64,000 nucleotides of DNA from Deinococcus detaillensis (GCF_007280555.1 NZ_VKDB01000003.1:62001-126000); one strand, 5' to 3'; numbered from the stretch's first letter, positions 9,250 to 20,057 are shown. Notes: a model not told the origin generated them from the letters alone. Program-made: numbers and translations.

Positions 9250-10950
9250 ATGACTCAGCCCCCTTCTACCAGTCCCCCACCTAGCATGACCGCCTCGGTG
9301 CAGCAGCCCGGCGAGTGGTACAAAAGCGCCGTCTTTTATGAACTCTCGGTTCGTACCTACGCTGACGGCGACGGCAACGGCAAAGGCGACTTTCCAGGCC
9401 TGACTGGCAAGCTCGATTACCTGCGCACGCTGGGCGTGGACTGCTTGTGGCTCCAGCCGTTTTATCCCAGCCCGCTGCGCGACGACGGCTACGACGTGGC
9501 CCACTACACCGACGTTCACCCGGATCTGGGCACTTTAGAGGACTTCAAGGTGTTTTTGCGCGAAGCCCACGCACGCGGCCTCAAAGTCGTGACGGATTTT
9601 GTCACCAACCACACCTCCGACCAGCATGCCTGGTTTCAGGCCGCCCGTAAAGGCCCGACCCTGCCCGACGGCTCGGAGAACCCGTATTACTCTTACTACG
9701 TCTGGAGCGACACCGGCACTGAGTACGCCGACGCCCGCATTATTTTCACCGACACCGAAACGAGCAACTGGACGTACGACGAGCAGGTCGGCAAGTTTTT
9801 CTGGCACCGTTTCTTCTCGCACCAGCCTGACCTCAACTTCGACAACCCTGAAGTCACCAATGAACTGCTGACCGCCGCCCGCTTCTGGCTGGAACTCGGC
9901 GTGGACGGCTTCCGGGTGGACGCCGTGCCGTATCTGGTGGAGCGGGAAGGCACCAACTGCGAGAACTTGCCTGAGACCCACGAGATTCTTAAGCGTCTGC
10001 GGCGGATGGTGGACAACGAGTATCCCGGCAGGCTGCTGCTGGCCGAGGCCAACCAGTGGCCCGAGGACGTGGTGGAATATTTCGGCACCGACGCCGATCC
10101 CGAGTTCCACATGTGCTTCAATTTCCCGGTGATGCCGAGGTTGTACATGAGCCTCAAGCGCGAGGACACCTCCAGCATCCGCGAGATCATGGACCGCCTG
10201 CCAGCCATTCCGGCGTTCGGGCAGTGGGCCACCTTCCTCAGAAACCACGACGAACTCACTCTGGAAATGGTCACCGACGACGAGCGGGCCTTCATGTACG
10301 CCGCTTACGCGCCCGATACCCGCATGAAGATCAACGTGGGTATTCGCCGCCGGTTGTCTTCGCTGCTCGACAATGACCGGCGCAAAATCGAGTTACTGAC
10401 CACCGTGCTGCTGGCGTTGCCGGGCAGTCCCTTTCTGTATTACGGTGACGAGATCGGCATGGGCGACGACCTGTCGCAGGCCGACCGCAACGGCGTACGG
10501 ACTCCAATGCAGTGGAATGCCGGAACCAGCGGCGGCTTTTCTACGGCTGCGCCCGCCGACTGCTTTTTCCCGCCGATTCAGGATTCGGTGTACGGCTTCC
10601 AGCGGGTCAACGTCGCCAGTCAGGAGCAAGACCCCAGCAGCCTCCTGAAGTGGCACTCGCGTCAGCTCGAACTGCGCCGCCGCCACCCGACGTTTGCGCA
10701 CGGCGACTTGACCTTTGTCGACACCAACAACCCGGCGATCTTGGCGTTTGTCCGCCGCACCGAGGAAGAAACCCTGCTGATCGTCAGCAACTTCGCCGCC
10801 AACGCGCAGGCCGTCACGCTCGACCTGAGTGCTTACCGCAACCGTACGCCCGTAACGTTGGCCGGAGCCAGCCCTTTTCCCATAATCGGCGAGGAGCCGT
10901 ACCCGATGACGCTGGGCAAATATGATTACTACTGGATGCGGCTGAATTAG
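9250..10950 (+). CDS. treS: Trehalose synthase / maltose alpha-D-glucosyltransferase, GH13
   Basis: TreS interconverts maltose and trehalose by intramolecular glucosyl transfer, supplying a compatible solute. The 566-aa length suits stand-alone TreS without a maltokinase fusion. GH13 motifs in order: [37 protein letters not shown], the nucleophile in [13 protein letters not shown], the acid/base in [12 protein letters not shown], and [17 protein letters not shown]-type context (RTPMQWNAG) and a C-terminal beta domain follow. The frame is open to 9211, but the ATG at 9250 has a -10 element at leaderless spacing. Confidence 0.93.
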   Translation: MTQPPSTSPPPSMTASVQQPGEWYKSAVFYELSVRTYADGDGNGKGDFPGLTGKLDYLRTLGVDCLWLQPFYPSPLRDDGYDVAHYTDVHPDLGTLEDFKVFLREAHARGLKVVTDFVTNHTSDQHAWFQAARKGPTLPDGSENPYYSYYVWSDTGTEYADARIIFTDTETSNWTYDEQVGKFFWHRFFSHQPDLNFDNPEVTNELLTAARFWLELGVDGFRVDAVPYLVEREGTNCENLPETHEILKRLRRMVDNEYPGRLLLAEANQWPEDVVEYFGTDADPEFHMCFNFPVMPRLYMSLKREDTSSIREIMDRLPAIPAFGQWATFLRNHDELTLEMVTDDERAFMYAAYAPDTRMKINVGIRRRLSSLLDNDRRKIELLTTVLLALPGSPFLYYGDEIGMGDDLSQADRNGVRTPMQWNAGTSGGFSTAAPADCFFPPIQDSVYGFQRVNVASQEQDPSSLLKWHSRQLELRRRHPTFAHGDLTFVDTNNPAILAFVRRTEEETLLIVSNFAANAQAVTLDLSAYRNRTPVTLAGASPFPIIGEEPYPMTLGKYDYYWMRLN

Positions 10951-10965
10951 GTTTGGGAAGTGGTA

Positions 10966-11010
10966 AGAGGGGCGAAAAGGATTGGCTTTTCCTTTTCGCC
11001 TCTCTTTTTT
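10966..11010 (+). terminator. Strong terminator after treS
   Basis: A GAGGGGCGAAAAGGA arm pairs with TCCTTTTCGCCTCTC, then T6. It lies between convergent genes and could also slow minus-strand transcription. Confidence 0.85.
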
Positions 11011-11025
11011 ATTCCCTACAACTGT

Positions 11026-11595
11026 TTAAGGCAGCCGCTGGGCCAATTGGTCGAACACGAAGTTGGCGGCGTCGGCGCGGTGCGTGTACACCGACCACAA
11101 GCTGAAGTCTTGCTGCAACACCAAGTCCGGTGCGCCCTGTGCCTGAAGCACCCAGCGGGCACCGATGTTGGCCCAGGGCACCAGAGCGCCGGGGGCCTGC
11201 ATCTGCGGTGAGATCCGGATTACGTTTGGGGCATTGACATCAGTGGTGAAACTGGCACCGGGGTAGTGCCGCTTGAGAGCGCCCTGCGAGTCGCGTGACA
11301 TGGCTCCCAAAACTTCTTTGAGGTCGCTGCCGCCGATCAGTGAAGCGTTGCCCTGAATCACTGGCGGCAAAATGACGTAGGTGGCGTTTTGCAGCTTCTC
11401 GCGATTAAGCGGCCCCGCTGCCATGACTGGAGCAGGAATAGGGGCGGGCGGCGTCGGTGCCGGAACTGTCGTAGCGGCAGGGGCTGGTGGAGCAGCGGTG
11501 TCGGGAGCGGTTTGGGCGAGCGCTGCACCCATTAAGGCACAGCTCAGGGCGGCGGCACTGGTCAAACGCAGTGGGTTCAGGGGGAGGCGAGTCAT
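11026..11595 (-). CDS. Secreted protein of unknown function
   Basis: A 189-aa product with an N-terminal signal peptide of about 28 residues (hydrophobic core, then GAALAQ), a Pro/Ala/Thr-rich linker to about residue 60, and a folded region beginning NREKLQNATYVILPP. The folded part has alternating strands and a conserved-looking LIGGSDLKEVLG. I do not recognise a family. The ATG at 11595 is chosen because it starts directly at the signal peptide; the frame runs to 11661. It stands alone, converging on treS. Confidence 0.75.
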   Translation of the reverse strand: MTRLPLNPLRLTSAAALSCALMGAALAQTAPDTAAPPAPAATTVPAPTPPAPIPAPVMAAGPLNREKLQNATYVILPPVIQGNASLIGGSDLKEVLGAMSRDSQGALKRHYPGASFTTDVNAPNVIRISPQMQAPGALVPWANIGARWVLQAQGAPDLVLQQDFSLWSVYTHRADAANFVFDQLAQRLP

Positions 11596-11717
11596 GGCCT
11601 CACTGTGAGCCAAACAAGCTGATGAAAGGTGACCTGTCAGTGAGTTGAGGCGGCCCGGCACGTCAGCTCGCCTTCAGTTTGGCAAGCAAGTTCGCCGTTG
11701 GCCCTCATCTGGGCGGG

Positions 11718-11723
11718 TAGCAT
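11718..11723 (+). promoter_or_regulatory. -10 element of mazG
   Basis: TAGCAT, 6 nt before the GTG at 11730. It supports the GTG as the start of a leaderless mRNA. Confidence 0.6.
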
Positions 11724-11729
11724 AGCGGA

Positions 11730-12353
11730 GTGAATGAGCTGCTCAGTACCATGCGCCGCCTACGTGCGCCCGGCGGTTGCCCCTGGGATCAGGAACAGAC
11801 CCACCAGACCCTGCGCCCCTACCTGCTCGAAGAAGCTGCCGAAGCCGCCGACGCGATCTCGGCGGGCGATATGACCGAGTTACCGGCCGAACTCGGCGAC
11901 GTGCTGCTGCAAGTGGCGTTTCACAGCGTGATTGCTGAGGAAGCGGGCACGTTTAGCTACCGAGACGTTGAACAGAGCATCGTAGACAAGCTGGTTCGGC
12001 GTCATCCGCACGTGTTCGGTGACGTTCAGGTGGCGGGAAGCGACGAGGTGATCCGCAACTGGCAGAGCATCAAAACGCAGGAGCGTGGCGGCCAGCCCCG
12101 CAGAGCCGCCGACCAGATTCCACGTGCGCTGGGAGCACTGGCACGGGAGCAGCAGGCCCAGAAGCTAAGTCAGGCGAACGCCAGTTCAACTTCTGCCATT
12201 GACGAAGCGCTCCAACAAGTCGCCTGCGACGAACAAAGCGCCGGGCAAGTGCTCGCTGCTGTGGTGGCGTGGGCGCGGGCGGGCGGGATTGACCCCGAAA
12301 TTGCCCTGCGTGCCCGCACCGACGCTGCCCTGCGCGAATTGGACGCCGAGTGA
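11730..12353 (+). CDS. mazG: MazG-family nucleoside triphosphate pyrophosphohydrolase
   Basis: MazG hydrolyses (d)NTPs to monophosphates and pyrophosphate, clearing damaged or surplus nucleotides. The 207-aa product opens [20 protein letters not shown], the classic MazG entry. The metal-binding helices follow: [12 protein letters not shown] (EExxE) and [13 protein letters not shown] (ExxD). It carries one complete domain plus a degenerate second half, shorter than the two-domain E. coli enzyme. It starts with GTG and overlaps the Nudix gene by 4 nt (GTGA), so the two housecleaning enzymes are made together. Confidence 0.92.
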   Translation: MNELLSTMRRLRAPGGCPWDQEQTHQTLRPYLLEEAAEAADAISAGDMTELPAELGDVLLQVAFHSVIAEEAGTFSYRDVEQSIVDKLVRRHPHVFGDVQVAGSDEVIRNWQSIKTQERGGQPRRAADQIPRALGALAREQQAQKLSQANASSTSAIDEALQQVACDEQSAGQVLAAVVAWARAGGIDPEIALRARTDAALRELDAE

Positions 12354-12913
12354 TAGGGGAGAAGTCTGAGCTTGACCCGTGGGCCGATTGGCAGCGTGAG
12401 CGTACCCGCCGCGCTCTGCATTTGCCGCACTACCGCGCCGCCGCCGTGCTGGTAGGCCTGACCCGCGAGGCCGATCCGAGGGTGCTGCTCACCGTCCGCA
12501 GCAGCGATCTTCCCACCCACCAGGGCCAGATCAGCTTTCCCGGCGGCAGCTTGGAAGCGGGCGAAACGGCCATGCAGGCGGCTTTGCGGGAAGCCTGGGA
12601 AGAAGTCGGCCTAGAACCTGAAACTGTGAGCGTGCTGGGCGAACTCGACGACGTGTTCACGCCAGCGGGTTTTCACGTCACGCCGGTGCTGGCCCGCTTG
12701 GAAGCCCTGCCGCGCCTCGCACCGAGCAGCGAAGTGGCGGCTATTTTGCTGCCGCCGCTGAGCGAGCTGCGTGCTTTGGAGCAGCCCGCCGAAGAACGAA
12801 CCGGGCCAGACGGCCGCCGTTTTTTGCTGTACCGCTATCCCTGGCAGGGCCACGACATCTGGGGCATGACGGCGCGGGTGGTGCATGAACTGCTGGAAAG
12901 TGGCGTCCACTAA
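12350..12913 (+). CDS. Nudix hydrolase, CoA pyrophosphatase type
   Basis: Probably cleaves CoA or CoA derivatives to 3',5'-ADP and phosphopantetheine. The 187-aa product holds a full Nudix box beginning [12 protein letters not shown] with the REAWEEVGL helix (about residues 65-87). The preceding [21 protein letters not shown] is the sub-family signature of CoA-type Nudix enzymes. It starts with GTG inside the mazG stop. Deinococci carry many Nudix genes, so exact substrate remains inferred. Confidence 0.9.
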   Translation: MIGEKSELDPWADWQRERTRRALHLPHYRAAAVLVGLTREADPRVLLTVRSSDLPTHQGQISFPGGSLEAGETAMQAALREAWEEVGLEPETVSVLGELDDVFTPAGFHVTPVLARLEALPRLAPSSEVAAILLPPLSELRALEQPAEERTGPDGRRFLLYRYPWQGHDIWGMTARVVHELLESGVH

Positions 12914-12914
12914 G

Positions 12915-12941
12915 GCCCCGCGCCGCTCTGTTCAGCGGGGC
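12915..12941 (+). terminator. Possible terminator hairpin after the Nudix gene
   Basis: GCCCCGC and GCGGGGC pair around a 13-nt loop right after the stop. No T-run follows, so it may be only a transcript-end hairpin. Confidence 0.45.
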
Positions 12942-12991
12942 GTCAGCGCAAGATGGTGAGATTAGGCGGTCTGCTCCTCACCGCGCCGCTC

Positions 12992-12997
12992 TAAAAT
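12992..12997 (+). promoter_or_regulatory. -10-like element before a possible leader ORF of clpC
   Basis: TAAAAT, 7 nt before the GTG at 13005. It has the spacing seen at the leaderless genes of the window. Confidence 0.45.
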
Positions 12998-13004
12998 AAC
13001 GCCA

Positions 13005-13195
13005 GTGCCCAGCTTTTTTGAACGTTTTTCCTGCACGCTGCCGCGCCTGACCGGCGTTGCCAGCTTCATTTGTGACCTGCCGTTCAGAGCGCTTCCCCTA
13101 TACTTCCCGAGCGTTCATTTCACCCCAAGCCGCGCCGCCGCCCCCTTCATTCAAGTTCGTTCTTTGGTCTGTACGGCCAGTTTTCGAGGGATGCC

Positions 13196-13199
<4 letters not shown>
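13005..13199 (+). CDS. Possible leaderless leader ORF overlapping clpC
   Basis: A 64-codon frame starting GTG exactly 7 nt after TAAAAT and ending in a TGA that overlaps the clpC ATG by 4 nt. The product (MPSFFERFSCTLPRLTGVAS...) matches no family I know, is Phe/Pro-rich and has three cysteines. The geometry is that of a translated leader coupled to clpC, but a chance open frame in high-GC DNA is possible. A TATACT hexamer inside it (about 13100) could be an alternative clpC promoter. Confidence 0.3.
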
Positions 13200-15433
<2,234 letters not shown>

Positions 15434-15448
15434 GTGTTTTGAAAGTAC

Positions 15449-15484
15449 AGGGAGTGGACCTTGAGGGGTCTGCTCCCTTTTTTT
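15449..15484 (+). terminator. Terminator after clpC
   Basis: GGGAG-GGACC pairs with GGTC-GCTCCC across a short loop, followed by seven T. Confidence 0.85.
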
Positions 15485-15533
15485 GGTGGGGGGGAGGGTC
15501 TAGAAATAAACGCATCCCCCCATTCAAACTTGA

Positions 15534-15539
15534 TACGCT
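15534..15539 (+). promoter_or_regulatory. -10 element of ppgK
   Basis: TACGCT, 7 nt before the ATG at 15547; it rules out the longer start at 15439, which lies before the clpC terminator stem. Confidence 0.6.
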
Positions 15540-15546
15540 AAAAGAT

Positions 15547-16296
15547 ATGAGCCTCATTCTCGGCATTGACATCGGCGGCAGCGGGATCAAGGGCGCTCCT
15601 GTAGACACGGACACCGGCAAGCTCACGGCAGAGCGCCTGCGAATTGATACACCGGCCGGGGCCAAAGCACACGACGTCGCCGAGGTGGTGGCCGAATTGG
15701 TCAAGCATTTCGATCACACCGGGCCAGTTGGGGTGACGTTTCCCGGCGTGGTGCAGCACGGCCACACCATGAGCGCGGCCAATGTGGACAAAGGCTGGAT
15801 TGGCCTCGACGCCGATGACCTGTTTACCAAAGCCACCGGCCAGCAAGTCACCCTCCTCAACGACGCTGACGCCGCCGGACTCGCTGAGACCCGCTTCGGC
15901 GCGGGCAAGGGCGAGGTCGGTTCGGTGATCTTGTTGACCTTCGGCACCGGTATTGGCAGCGCACTGATGTACGGCGGCGTGCTGGTGCCCAATACTGAAC
16001 TCGGTCATTTGTGGCTCAACGTCGACAAGGCCGCCACCGAAGCCGAAGCCTGGGCCTCAGACCGCGCCCGCGAACAAGAAGATTTAGGCTGGAAAAGCTG
16101 GTCGAAGCGGGCCAACAAATACTTGCAGCATGTCGAGATGCTGTTTTCGCCGGATCTGTTTATTATCGGCGGCGGCATCAGCAAAAAGGCCGACAAATGG
16201 CAATCGAACATTGAGTGCAAAACCAAAGTGGTCACGGCCAGCTTGCAAAACGACGCGGGTATCGTGGGCGCGGCGCTGTACGCTTTGGAGCGGTAG
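15547..16296 (+). CDS. ppgK: Polyphosphate glucokinase (ROK family)
   Basis: PpgK phosphorylates glucose using polyphosphate (and often ATP). The 249-aa product starts with the phosphate loop [18 protein letters not shown]. It has [12 protein letters not shown], the catalytic-Asp region [12 protein letters not shown], the second loop [16 protein letters not shown], and NTELGHLWL in place of the usual ROK zinc-binding cysteine motif. Lack of that CxCGxxGCxE segment is normal for PpgK-type enzymes. It sits near treS in genome terms but is a separate unit. The gene lies just before the low-GC boundary at about 16300. Confidence 0.92.
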   Translation: MSLILGIDIGGSGIKGAPVDTDTGKLTAERLRIDTPAGAKAHDVAEVVAELVKHFDHTGPVGVTFPGVVQHGHTMSAANVDKGWIGLDADDLFTKATGQQVTLLNDADAAGLAETRFGAGKGEVGSVILLTFGTGIGSALMYGGVLVPNTELGHLWLNVDKAATEAEAWASDRAREQEDLGWKSWSKRANKYLQHVEMLFSPDLFIIGGGISKKADKWQSNIECKTKVVTASLQNDAGIVGAALYALER

Positions 16297-16367
16297 AGGT
16301 TGGATGGCAAACATTTTTACGAGGCTGGATTGAAGCTGTTAATGCACTTTGTTTTTTGAATTTTTAT

Positions 16368-16661
16368 CTAAGGTAAAGCCTTATCAGCCTCAGCCAGGAG
16401 AATAATGGCGCTGGCTATCGTATTGAGTGCATACCTTACATAATACTCAGGCACTTCTACGACTGATGAACCTTGGCCATGCCCGTCCATTTTGTTACGC
16501 GGCGTACCGACGGTTTCTAGAGTTAAGCGAACGCCGGTCAAGCTTCCGGTTTGCCAAGATGGGAGTAAGTGGTTATCCAATGCCACTTTCACGAGTTTGT
16601 TCGCCGTATCTTGAGGATCGTAGAGCCAGCCGCGTTTAGAGTAGACAGTAACCCAATGCGG
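16368..16661 (-). pseudogene. C-terminal fragment of an Abi_C-domain (abortive-infection type) protein
   Basis: An open frame of about 97 codons without a good start, bounded upstream by TGA at 16662-16664. It reads SKRGWLYDPQDTANKLVK, then LTLETVGTPRNKMDGHGQG and a hydrophobic C-terminal helix ALNTIASAIILLAEA. The RNKxxxxHGxG motif followed by that helix is how the Abi_C domain ends in phage-exclusion and other defence-linked proteins. The N-terminal part is absent, and no matching sequence is seen in the next 150 nt. Base composition is lower in GC than the neighbours. Domain assignment is by eye and needs a profile search. Confidence 0.5.
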
Positions 16662-16809
16662 TCAAGGCAACATAACCTCTGAAGCTGAAGGCTCCGATCA
16701 ACGCTGGGGGTATTTGGTATCCACGCTTACAGGAGTAAGAAGCGTGTGAGAACGCAGTGCTTAGGTTTGAATGAACCGAGTTGGCAATCAACTCAGAGGA
16801 GCCTGACAC
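16662..16809. other. Unassigned stretch before the MHYT gene
   Basis: Lower-GC DNA with no gene I can support. GAGGAG at 16797-16802 is the Shine-Dalgarno of the MHYT gene. The minus-strand frame here runs into that gene and matches nothing recognised. Confidence 0.4.
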
Positions 16810-17574
16810 ATGCACGACACCATGCTGCACACCTATTGGAACACCCCGTATATCCTGTTCTCCGTGATCATCGCCGTGATCACCTCCGGCCTCGCTCTAG
16901 AACTCGCCCGCCGTTACGCCCGCGTCGGTGGAACTGTCGCTCCGGTCGTCCTCGGCGCGGTTCTCGGGTACGGCATCTGGGCCATGCACTTCGTGGGAAT
17001 GCTCGCCATGCAACTCCCTGTCAACGTCGGGTACGGCCTGCCGCTCACGCTCATCTCTGGTGTCAGTGCCATCGGCTTCCTCGTCGCCGCGAGCGTCCTG
17101 CTGTTCAAAGGAACACCGACCATCCCGCGCATCCTTACCAGCGGGGCCATCGCCGGAAGCGGCATCGTCCTGATGCATTACATCGGCATGGCTGCGCTGC
17201 AACTCAACGCCACCCCACAGTACAACCCCCTTCTGGTCGGCCTGAGCGTACTGATTGCCGTGGGAGCGGCGATCGTCGCGTTCTACCTGTTCTCCCGCGT
17301 GATCGTCGCTGACCTCACCCGTACCGCCCGAATCAGTGTTCAGCTCGGTGCGTCTCTGGTCATGGGCGTTGCGATCGCCGGAATGCACTACACCGGCATG
17401 GCCGCTATCTCATACCTCCCGCAGCCGCTGAACACTACGCCCGTGAGCGGCGTCGACTTTGAGACCCTGTTCTACTTGGTACTCAGCCTGACCATGGTGG
17501 TGTTCGTGGCGATAGCGGCGTTTCTCTTCGTAGAAGCTGGCACCACCAAGACTTCCACTCCCACATCCCTCTAG
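16810..17574 (+). CDS. Stand-alone MHYT-domain integral membrane protein
   Basis: A 254-aa product with seven predicted membrane helices. Three copies of the signature are present: WAMHFVGMLAMQL, LMHYIGMAALQL and GMHYTGMAAISY. MHYT domains are thought to sense a small ligand (O2, CO or NO) through metal bound by these Met/His residues, usually in front of GGDEF, EAL or kinase domains. Here no output domain is attached; the C-terminus ends after the last helix. Val and Leu codons lean to GTC and CTC, whereas neighbours prefer GTG and CTG, so it may be acquired. GAGGAG lies 8 nt before the ATG. It sits between gene remnants. Confidence 0.88.
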   Translation: MHDTMLHTYWNTPYILFSVIIAVITSGLALELARRYARVGGTVAPVVLGAVLGYGIWAMHFVGMLAMQLPVNVGYGLPLTLISGVSAIGFLVAASVLLFKGTPTIPRILTSGAIAGSGIVLMHYIGMAALQLNATPQYNPLLVGLSVLIAVGAAIVAFYLFSRVIVADLTRTARISVQLGASLVMGVAIAGMHYTGMAAISYLPQPLNTTPVSGVDFETLFYLVLSLTMVVFVAIAAFLFVEAGTTKTSTPTSL

Positions 17575-17697
17575 GAAAGGGGGTAGGGTGTCGGGTTAGA
17601 AAAGTCCTGTAAGTGTTGACGCCGTTTCGGAGTGAGGTTGGAAGGGTGTACCCACCCCCTCCCCAAACTTTTTTTCACCCCCCATCCCCCTACGAAA

Positions 17698-17736
17698 GCG
17701 CCCCGCGTCTTCCCTTTACCGGGTGACGCGGGGCGC
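17698..17736. terminator. Hairpin terminator after the MHYT gene
   Basis: A perfect 12-bp stem, GCGCCCCGCGTC with GACGCGGGGCGC, and a 15-nt loop. The following T-run is weak (TCTGCTTTG). It can serve either strand, as it also follows the minus-strand gene remnant at 17747. Confidence 0.65.
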
Positions 17737-17746
17737 TCTGCTTTGC

Positions 17747-18097
17747 TCAGTTCAGTCTCAGCGGCACAAGCGAAGTGTAGGACGTGAGCAGCGTATCTAG
17801 CATGTCCTCCGCTTCGCCGTCTTCATACGGCTGGGTGACACCGGCAATGAGTGAGGACACAGCCCACCCCCGGCGTGCTGGCCCTACTTCGAGAGCGGCT
17901 ATGTATCATGCCGACCCGCCAATGATCGGGAAGGCGCGGCGCATCGTCTGAACGTCCAAAGGATGAAAGGGAGCCGCCGCAAGTTGTAGGTGATGGGTGG
18001 CCCACAAGTTAGCGCGGGCGAAGGTGGCCCACGGACCGGCATCATGAGGCTCCAGAAAGCAGGCCAGCCCAGCAGCGGCGAAGGCCAGCACGTTCAC
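17747..18097 (-). pseudogene. Unidentified gene remnant with an in-frame TGA
   Basis: One continuous minus-strand frame interrupted by a single TGA (17906-17908). Before the stop it reads NVLAFAAAGLACFLEPHDAG and later PLDVQTMRRAFPIIGGSA. After it come YIAALEVGPARRGWAVSS and a tail with EDGEAEDMLDTLLTS, ending in TGA at 17747. Both halves have balanced composition and an ordinary C-terminus, so I read this as one gene whose TGG(Trp) may have become TGA. A GTG at 18097 may be the start or a junction, because integrase sequence begins there on the other strand. Family unknown. Confidence 0.35.
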
Positions 18098-18280
18098 CGT
18101 TTGCCGCTGGCCCTCATCAGTGACCGGCTGGGCCATGCAGACGTGGCCTTCATCTTGCGCGTGTACGCCCACCTTTATGACGACCAAAGAGAAGAGGCCG
18201 CATTTGATCTGAGTGACCTCTTTCCAGTGGCGGCGGGTGGGCCAAACCAAGTCTTTTTTGAGCTGGCAGTGACACAGTAG
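18045..18280 (+). pseudogene. C-terminal remnant of a tyrosine recombinase (phage-type integrase)
   Basis: The frame contains ALISDRLGHADVAFILRVY, then AHLYDDQREEAAF, ending at 18280. S-x-x-LGHA-x-x-x-x-T-x-x-x-Y-A-H is the terminal block of phage integrases, including the catalytic His and the Tyr nucleophile in RVYAHL. The Arg-containing catalytic parts and everything before them are missing; upstream codons (17990-18090) look unrelated. The stub ends 74 nt from the 3' end of tRNA-Lys, the usual place of an integrase at its attachment site. Homologous sequence probably starts near 18090. Confidence 0.6.
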
Positions 18281-18326
18281 TGACAACCGCCGCGTTGGGA
18301 AGCATGACAGCAGAATAGAGAAACGG

Positions 18327-18349
18327 AAAAACACCGCCCTAAACGGTGT
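18327..18349 (-). terminator. Terminator of tRNA-Lys
   Basis: On the minus strand: ACACCG, a 7-nt loop, CGGTGT, then T-rich sequence. It starts 5 nt past the tRNA CCA end. Confidence 0.75.
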
Positions 18350-18354
18350 CTATC

Positions 18355-18430
<76 letters not shown>

Positions 18431-18483
18431 GCGAAAGGCTGGAGGCCAAGCGAAGGGGAGTATAGGCACTCACGAGGGCGGTG

Positions 18484-19035
18484 TCAAGCGCGGCGCACCC
18501 CCGATTCGCAGGCCAGCCACTGCGCGGGCAAGTCGTGGGCCTCACGCGGCAGCGCAGGCAGCAGCAAGGCTCCCTGCACCACACCCACCGTTCGCACCGC
18601 CCAGCCGCAGAGCAGCCGATCATAAAAGCCGCCGCCGTAGCCGAGGCGCACGCCGGATGTATCAAAGGCCAGCCCCGGCAGCAGCACGGTATTGATGCTG
18701 GCCCGGTTCACTTCCGGCGTGCCCAGCGGCGGCTCGAGCGCCCCAAAACGGCTCAGTTCTATGGCAGTCTCCCAAGCGTGTAAGGTCAGGCGCGGCACGG
18801 GCCGGAAGTGGGCACGCGGCGCGAGCAAGGTAAACTGACCACTCAGCGCCGACACGTCTACCTCGCCCGGCAAAGCCCGGTAAGCCAGCACCACCGACGC
18901 GCCCTCGGCCTCCAAGAAAGTTCGCAACTGCTCCACAATTTGCGCCGACACGTCCGGCAAGGTTGCCCGCCGCGCCCGCGCCCACGTGCGCCACTCGGCT
19001 TTGGAGTCGCTGGGAAGCGGCGGGTTGAGGTTCAT
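18484..19035 (-). CDS. 5-formyltetrahydrofolate cyclo-ligase
   Basis: Converts 5-formyl-THF to 5,10-methenyl-THF using ATP, recycling the storage or dead-end folate. The 183-aa size is typical. Hallmarks are [16 protein letters not shown] at the N-terminus, [14 protein letters not shown], and near the C-terminus the nucleotide/folate motif [12 protein letters not shown]. Family name is often MTHFS or YgfA. A TAAGCT -10 lies 7 nt before the ATG. Confidence 0.93.
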   Translation of the reverse strand: MNLNPPLPSDSKAEWRTWARARRATLPDVSAQIVEQLRTFLEAEGASVVLAYRALPGEVDVSALSGQFTLLAPRAHFRPVPRLTLHAWETAIELSRFGALEPPLGTPEVNRASINTVLLPGLAFDTSGVRLGYGGGFYDRLLCGWAVRTVGVVQGALLLPALPREAHDLPAQWLACESGVRRA

Positions 19036-19042
19036 TCGGCAG

Positions 19043-19048
19043 AGCTTA
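19043..19048 (-). promoter_or_regulatory. -10 element of the formyl-THF cyclo-ligase gene
   Basis: TAAGCT on the minus strand, 7 nt before the ATG at 19035. It is divergent from the element at 19078, 30 nt away. Confidence 0.6.
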
Positions 19049-19077
19049 GCACTTGGCTATGGGCCTCCGGTTCTGGC

Positions 19078-19083
19078 TAGACT
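19078..19083 (+). promoter_or_regulatory. -10 element of the 74-aa gene / DUF421 unit
   Basis: TAGACT, 6 nt before the ATG at 19090. Confidence 0.6.
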
Positions 19084-19089
19084 CAGCAG

Positions 19090-19314
19090 ATGCCGCCCAC
19101 CGACACCCGCGCCTTTTTAGAGCGCCGCAACGCTTTGTGGCTTACCTTGCGTCAGCACAGCCCAGACGGGTTCAACACAGATGAGGTGAACGCCGATACC
19201 CAAGTCTTCGAGCAAGCCCTCACCGAACTCTCCGAGCTGATCGGTTGGAACCGCCCCCGCATTCTGGCGGGTTTGGGAATAAGTTCAGCCGAGGACGCCG
19301 CCGAGCAGCCATGA
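19090..19314 (+). CDS. Small hypothetical protein (74 aa)
   Basis: The product is hydrophilic and largely helical, with EVNADTQVFEQALTELSELIGWNRPRILAGLG in its middle. I recognise no family. Its reality is supported by a -10 element at leaderless spacing and by the 4-nt overlap (ATGA) with the DUF421 gene. Probably co-translated with that gene; function unknown. Confidence 0.7.
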   Translation: MPPTDTRAFLERRNALWLTLRQHSPDGFNTDEVNADTQVFEQALTELSELIGWNRPRILAGLGISSAEDAAEQP

Positions 19315-20042
19315 GCGAAGTCGAGCCGTTCGATTGGGCGCGGCTCTTTTTGGGCGACGCGCCGCCGCTGTTTTACGTCGAAATTGTCGTCCGCACCCTG
19401 ATTATTTTCATCTGGCTGATTGTGCTGCTGCGCTCCTCCGGGCGGCGCAGCCTCGCGCAGCTCAGCGCCATCGAATTCGCCATCGTTATCGCGCTCGGCT
19501 CGGCGGTGGGCGACCCGATGTTTTACCCCGAAGTGCCGCTGCTTCACGCCATGCTGGTGATGGCCCTGGTGGTGGGACTCCAGCAAGGCCTGGCGTGGCT
19601 GATTCGCCGCCGCGAAACCATCGAAACGCTCATAGAAGGTCGGCCCAGCGAATTGGTGCGCGGCGGCGTCCTGCAACTCGCTGAGCTCGAACACGCCAAA
19701 CTCAGCCGCGAAGACGTGTGCGAAACCCTGCGCAACCAGAGCGTGCGCCAGCTCGGCGAAGTCCAGCGGGCCTACTTCGAACAAAACGGCCAGTTCAGCT
19801 TGTTCGTCCATCCATCAGGCCAAGCGCCGCCGGGATTGCCGATTGTGCCGCCCTGGGATTTGCAAAAGCCGGCAGAGGTGCTGGGCGGAGAAGCGCACGC
19901 TGGCCCGGTGGCTTGTCTGAGTTGTGGGAGCGTCAGCCGGGGCGGCGTGGTGCCGGGTCACTGCCCAGTGTGCGGTAAAGCGCAGGGCTTCACACCTGCG
20001 GTGATTGACCCGCTGGCCGCCGAGGAAACAGGGGCGGTTTAG
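19311..20042 (+). CDS. DUF421/YetF-type membrane protein with C-terminal zinc knuckle
   Basis: A 243-aa product. Two or three membrane helices span about residues 22-98. The DUF421 core includes RSSGRRSLAQLSAIEFAIVIALGSAVGDP. Then comes the cytoplasmic domain with RRETIETLIEGRPSELVRGGVL and KLSREDVCETLRNQ. Beyond the usual end a tail carries CLSC (Cys202, 205) and CPVC (Cys218, 221), a probable zinc ribbon. YetF-like proteins have been linked to spore or envelope quality in Bacillus, but the molecular role is unknown. The ATG at 19311 lies in the stop of the upstream small gene. Confidence 0.85.
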   Translation: MSEVEPFDWARLFLGDAPPLFYVEIVVRTLIIFIWLIVLLRSSGRRSLAQLSAIEFAIVIALGSAVGDPMFYPEVPLLHAMLVMALVVGLQQGLAWLIRRRETIETLIEGRPSELVRGGVLQLAELEHAKLSREDVCETLRNQSVRQLGEVQRAYFEQNGQFSLFVHPSGQAPPGLPIVPPWDLQKPAEVLGGEAHAGPVACLSCGSVSRGGVVPGHCPVCGKAQGFTPAVIDPLAAEETGAV

Positions 20043-20057
20043 TCCCTTTCGGTGTGC

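Noticed and set aside
16297..16662. Second attachment-site copy of the tRNA-Lys 3' end
   Set aside because: I looked for the sequence around GGATCGTGTTGG near the left edge of the island. Only an 8-nt chance match (GGATCGTA near 16615) was found.
17906..18334. Minus-strand frame of 142 codons across the island
   Set aside because: Its first part lies opposite the integrase remnant and looks like a mirror frame. Only the section from about 18097 downward looks coding, and that is listed as the stop-interrupted remnant.
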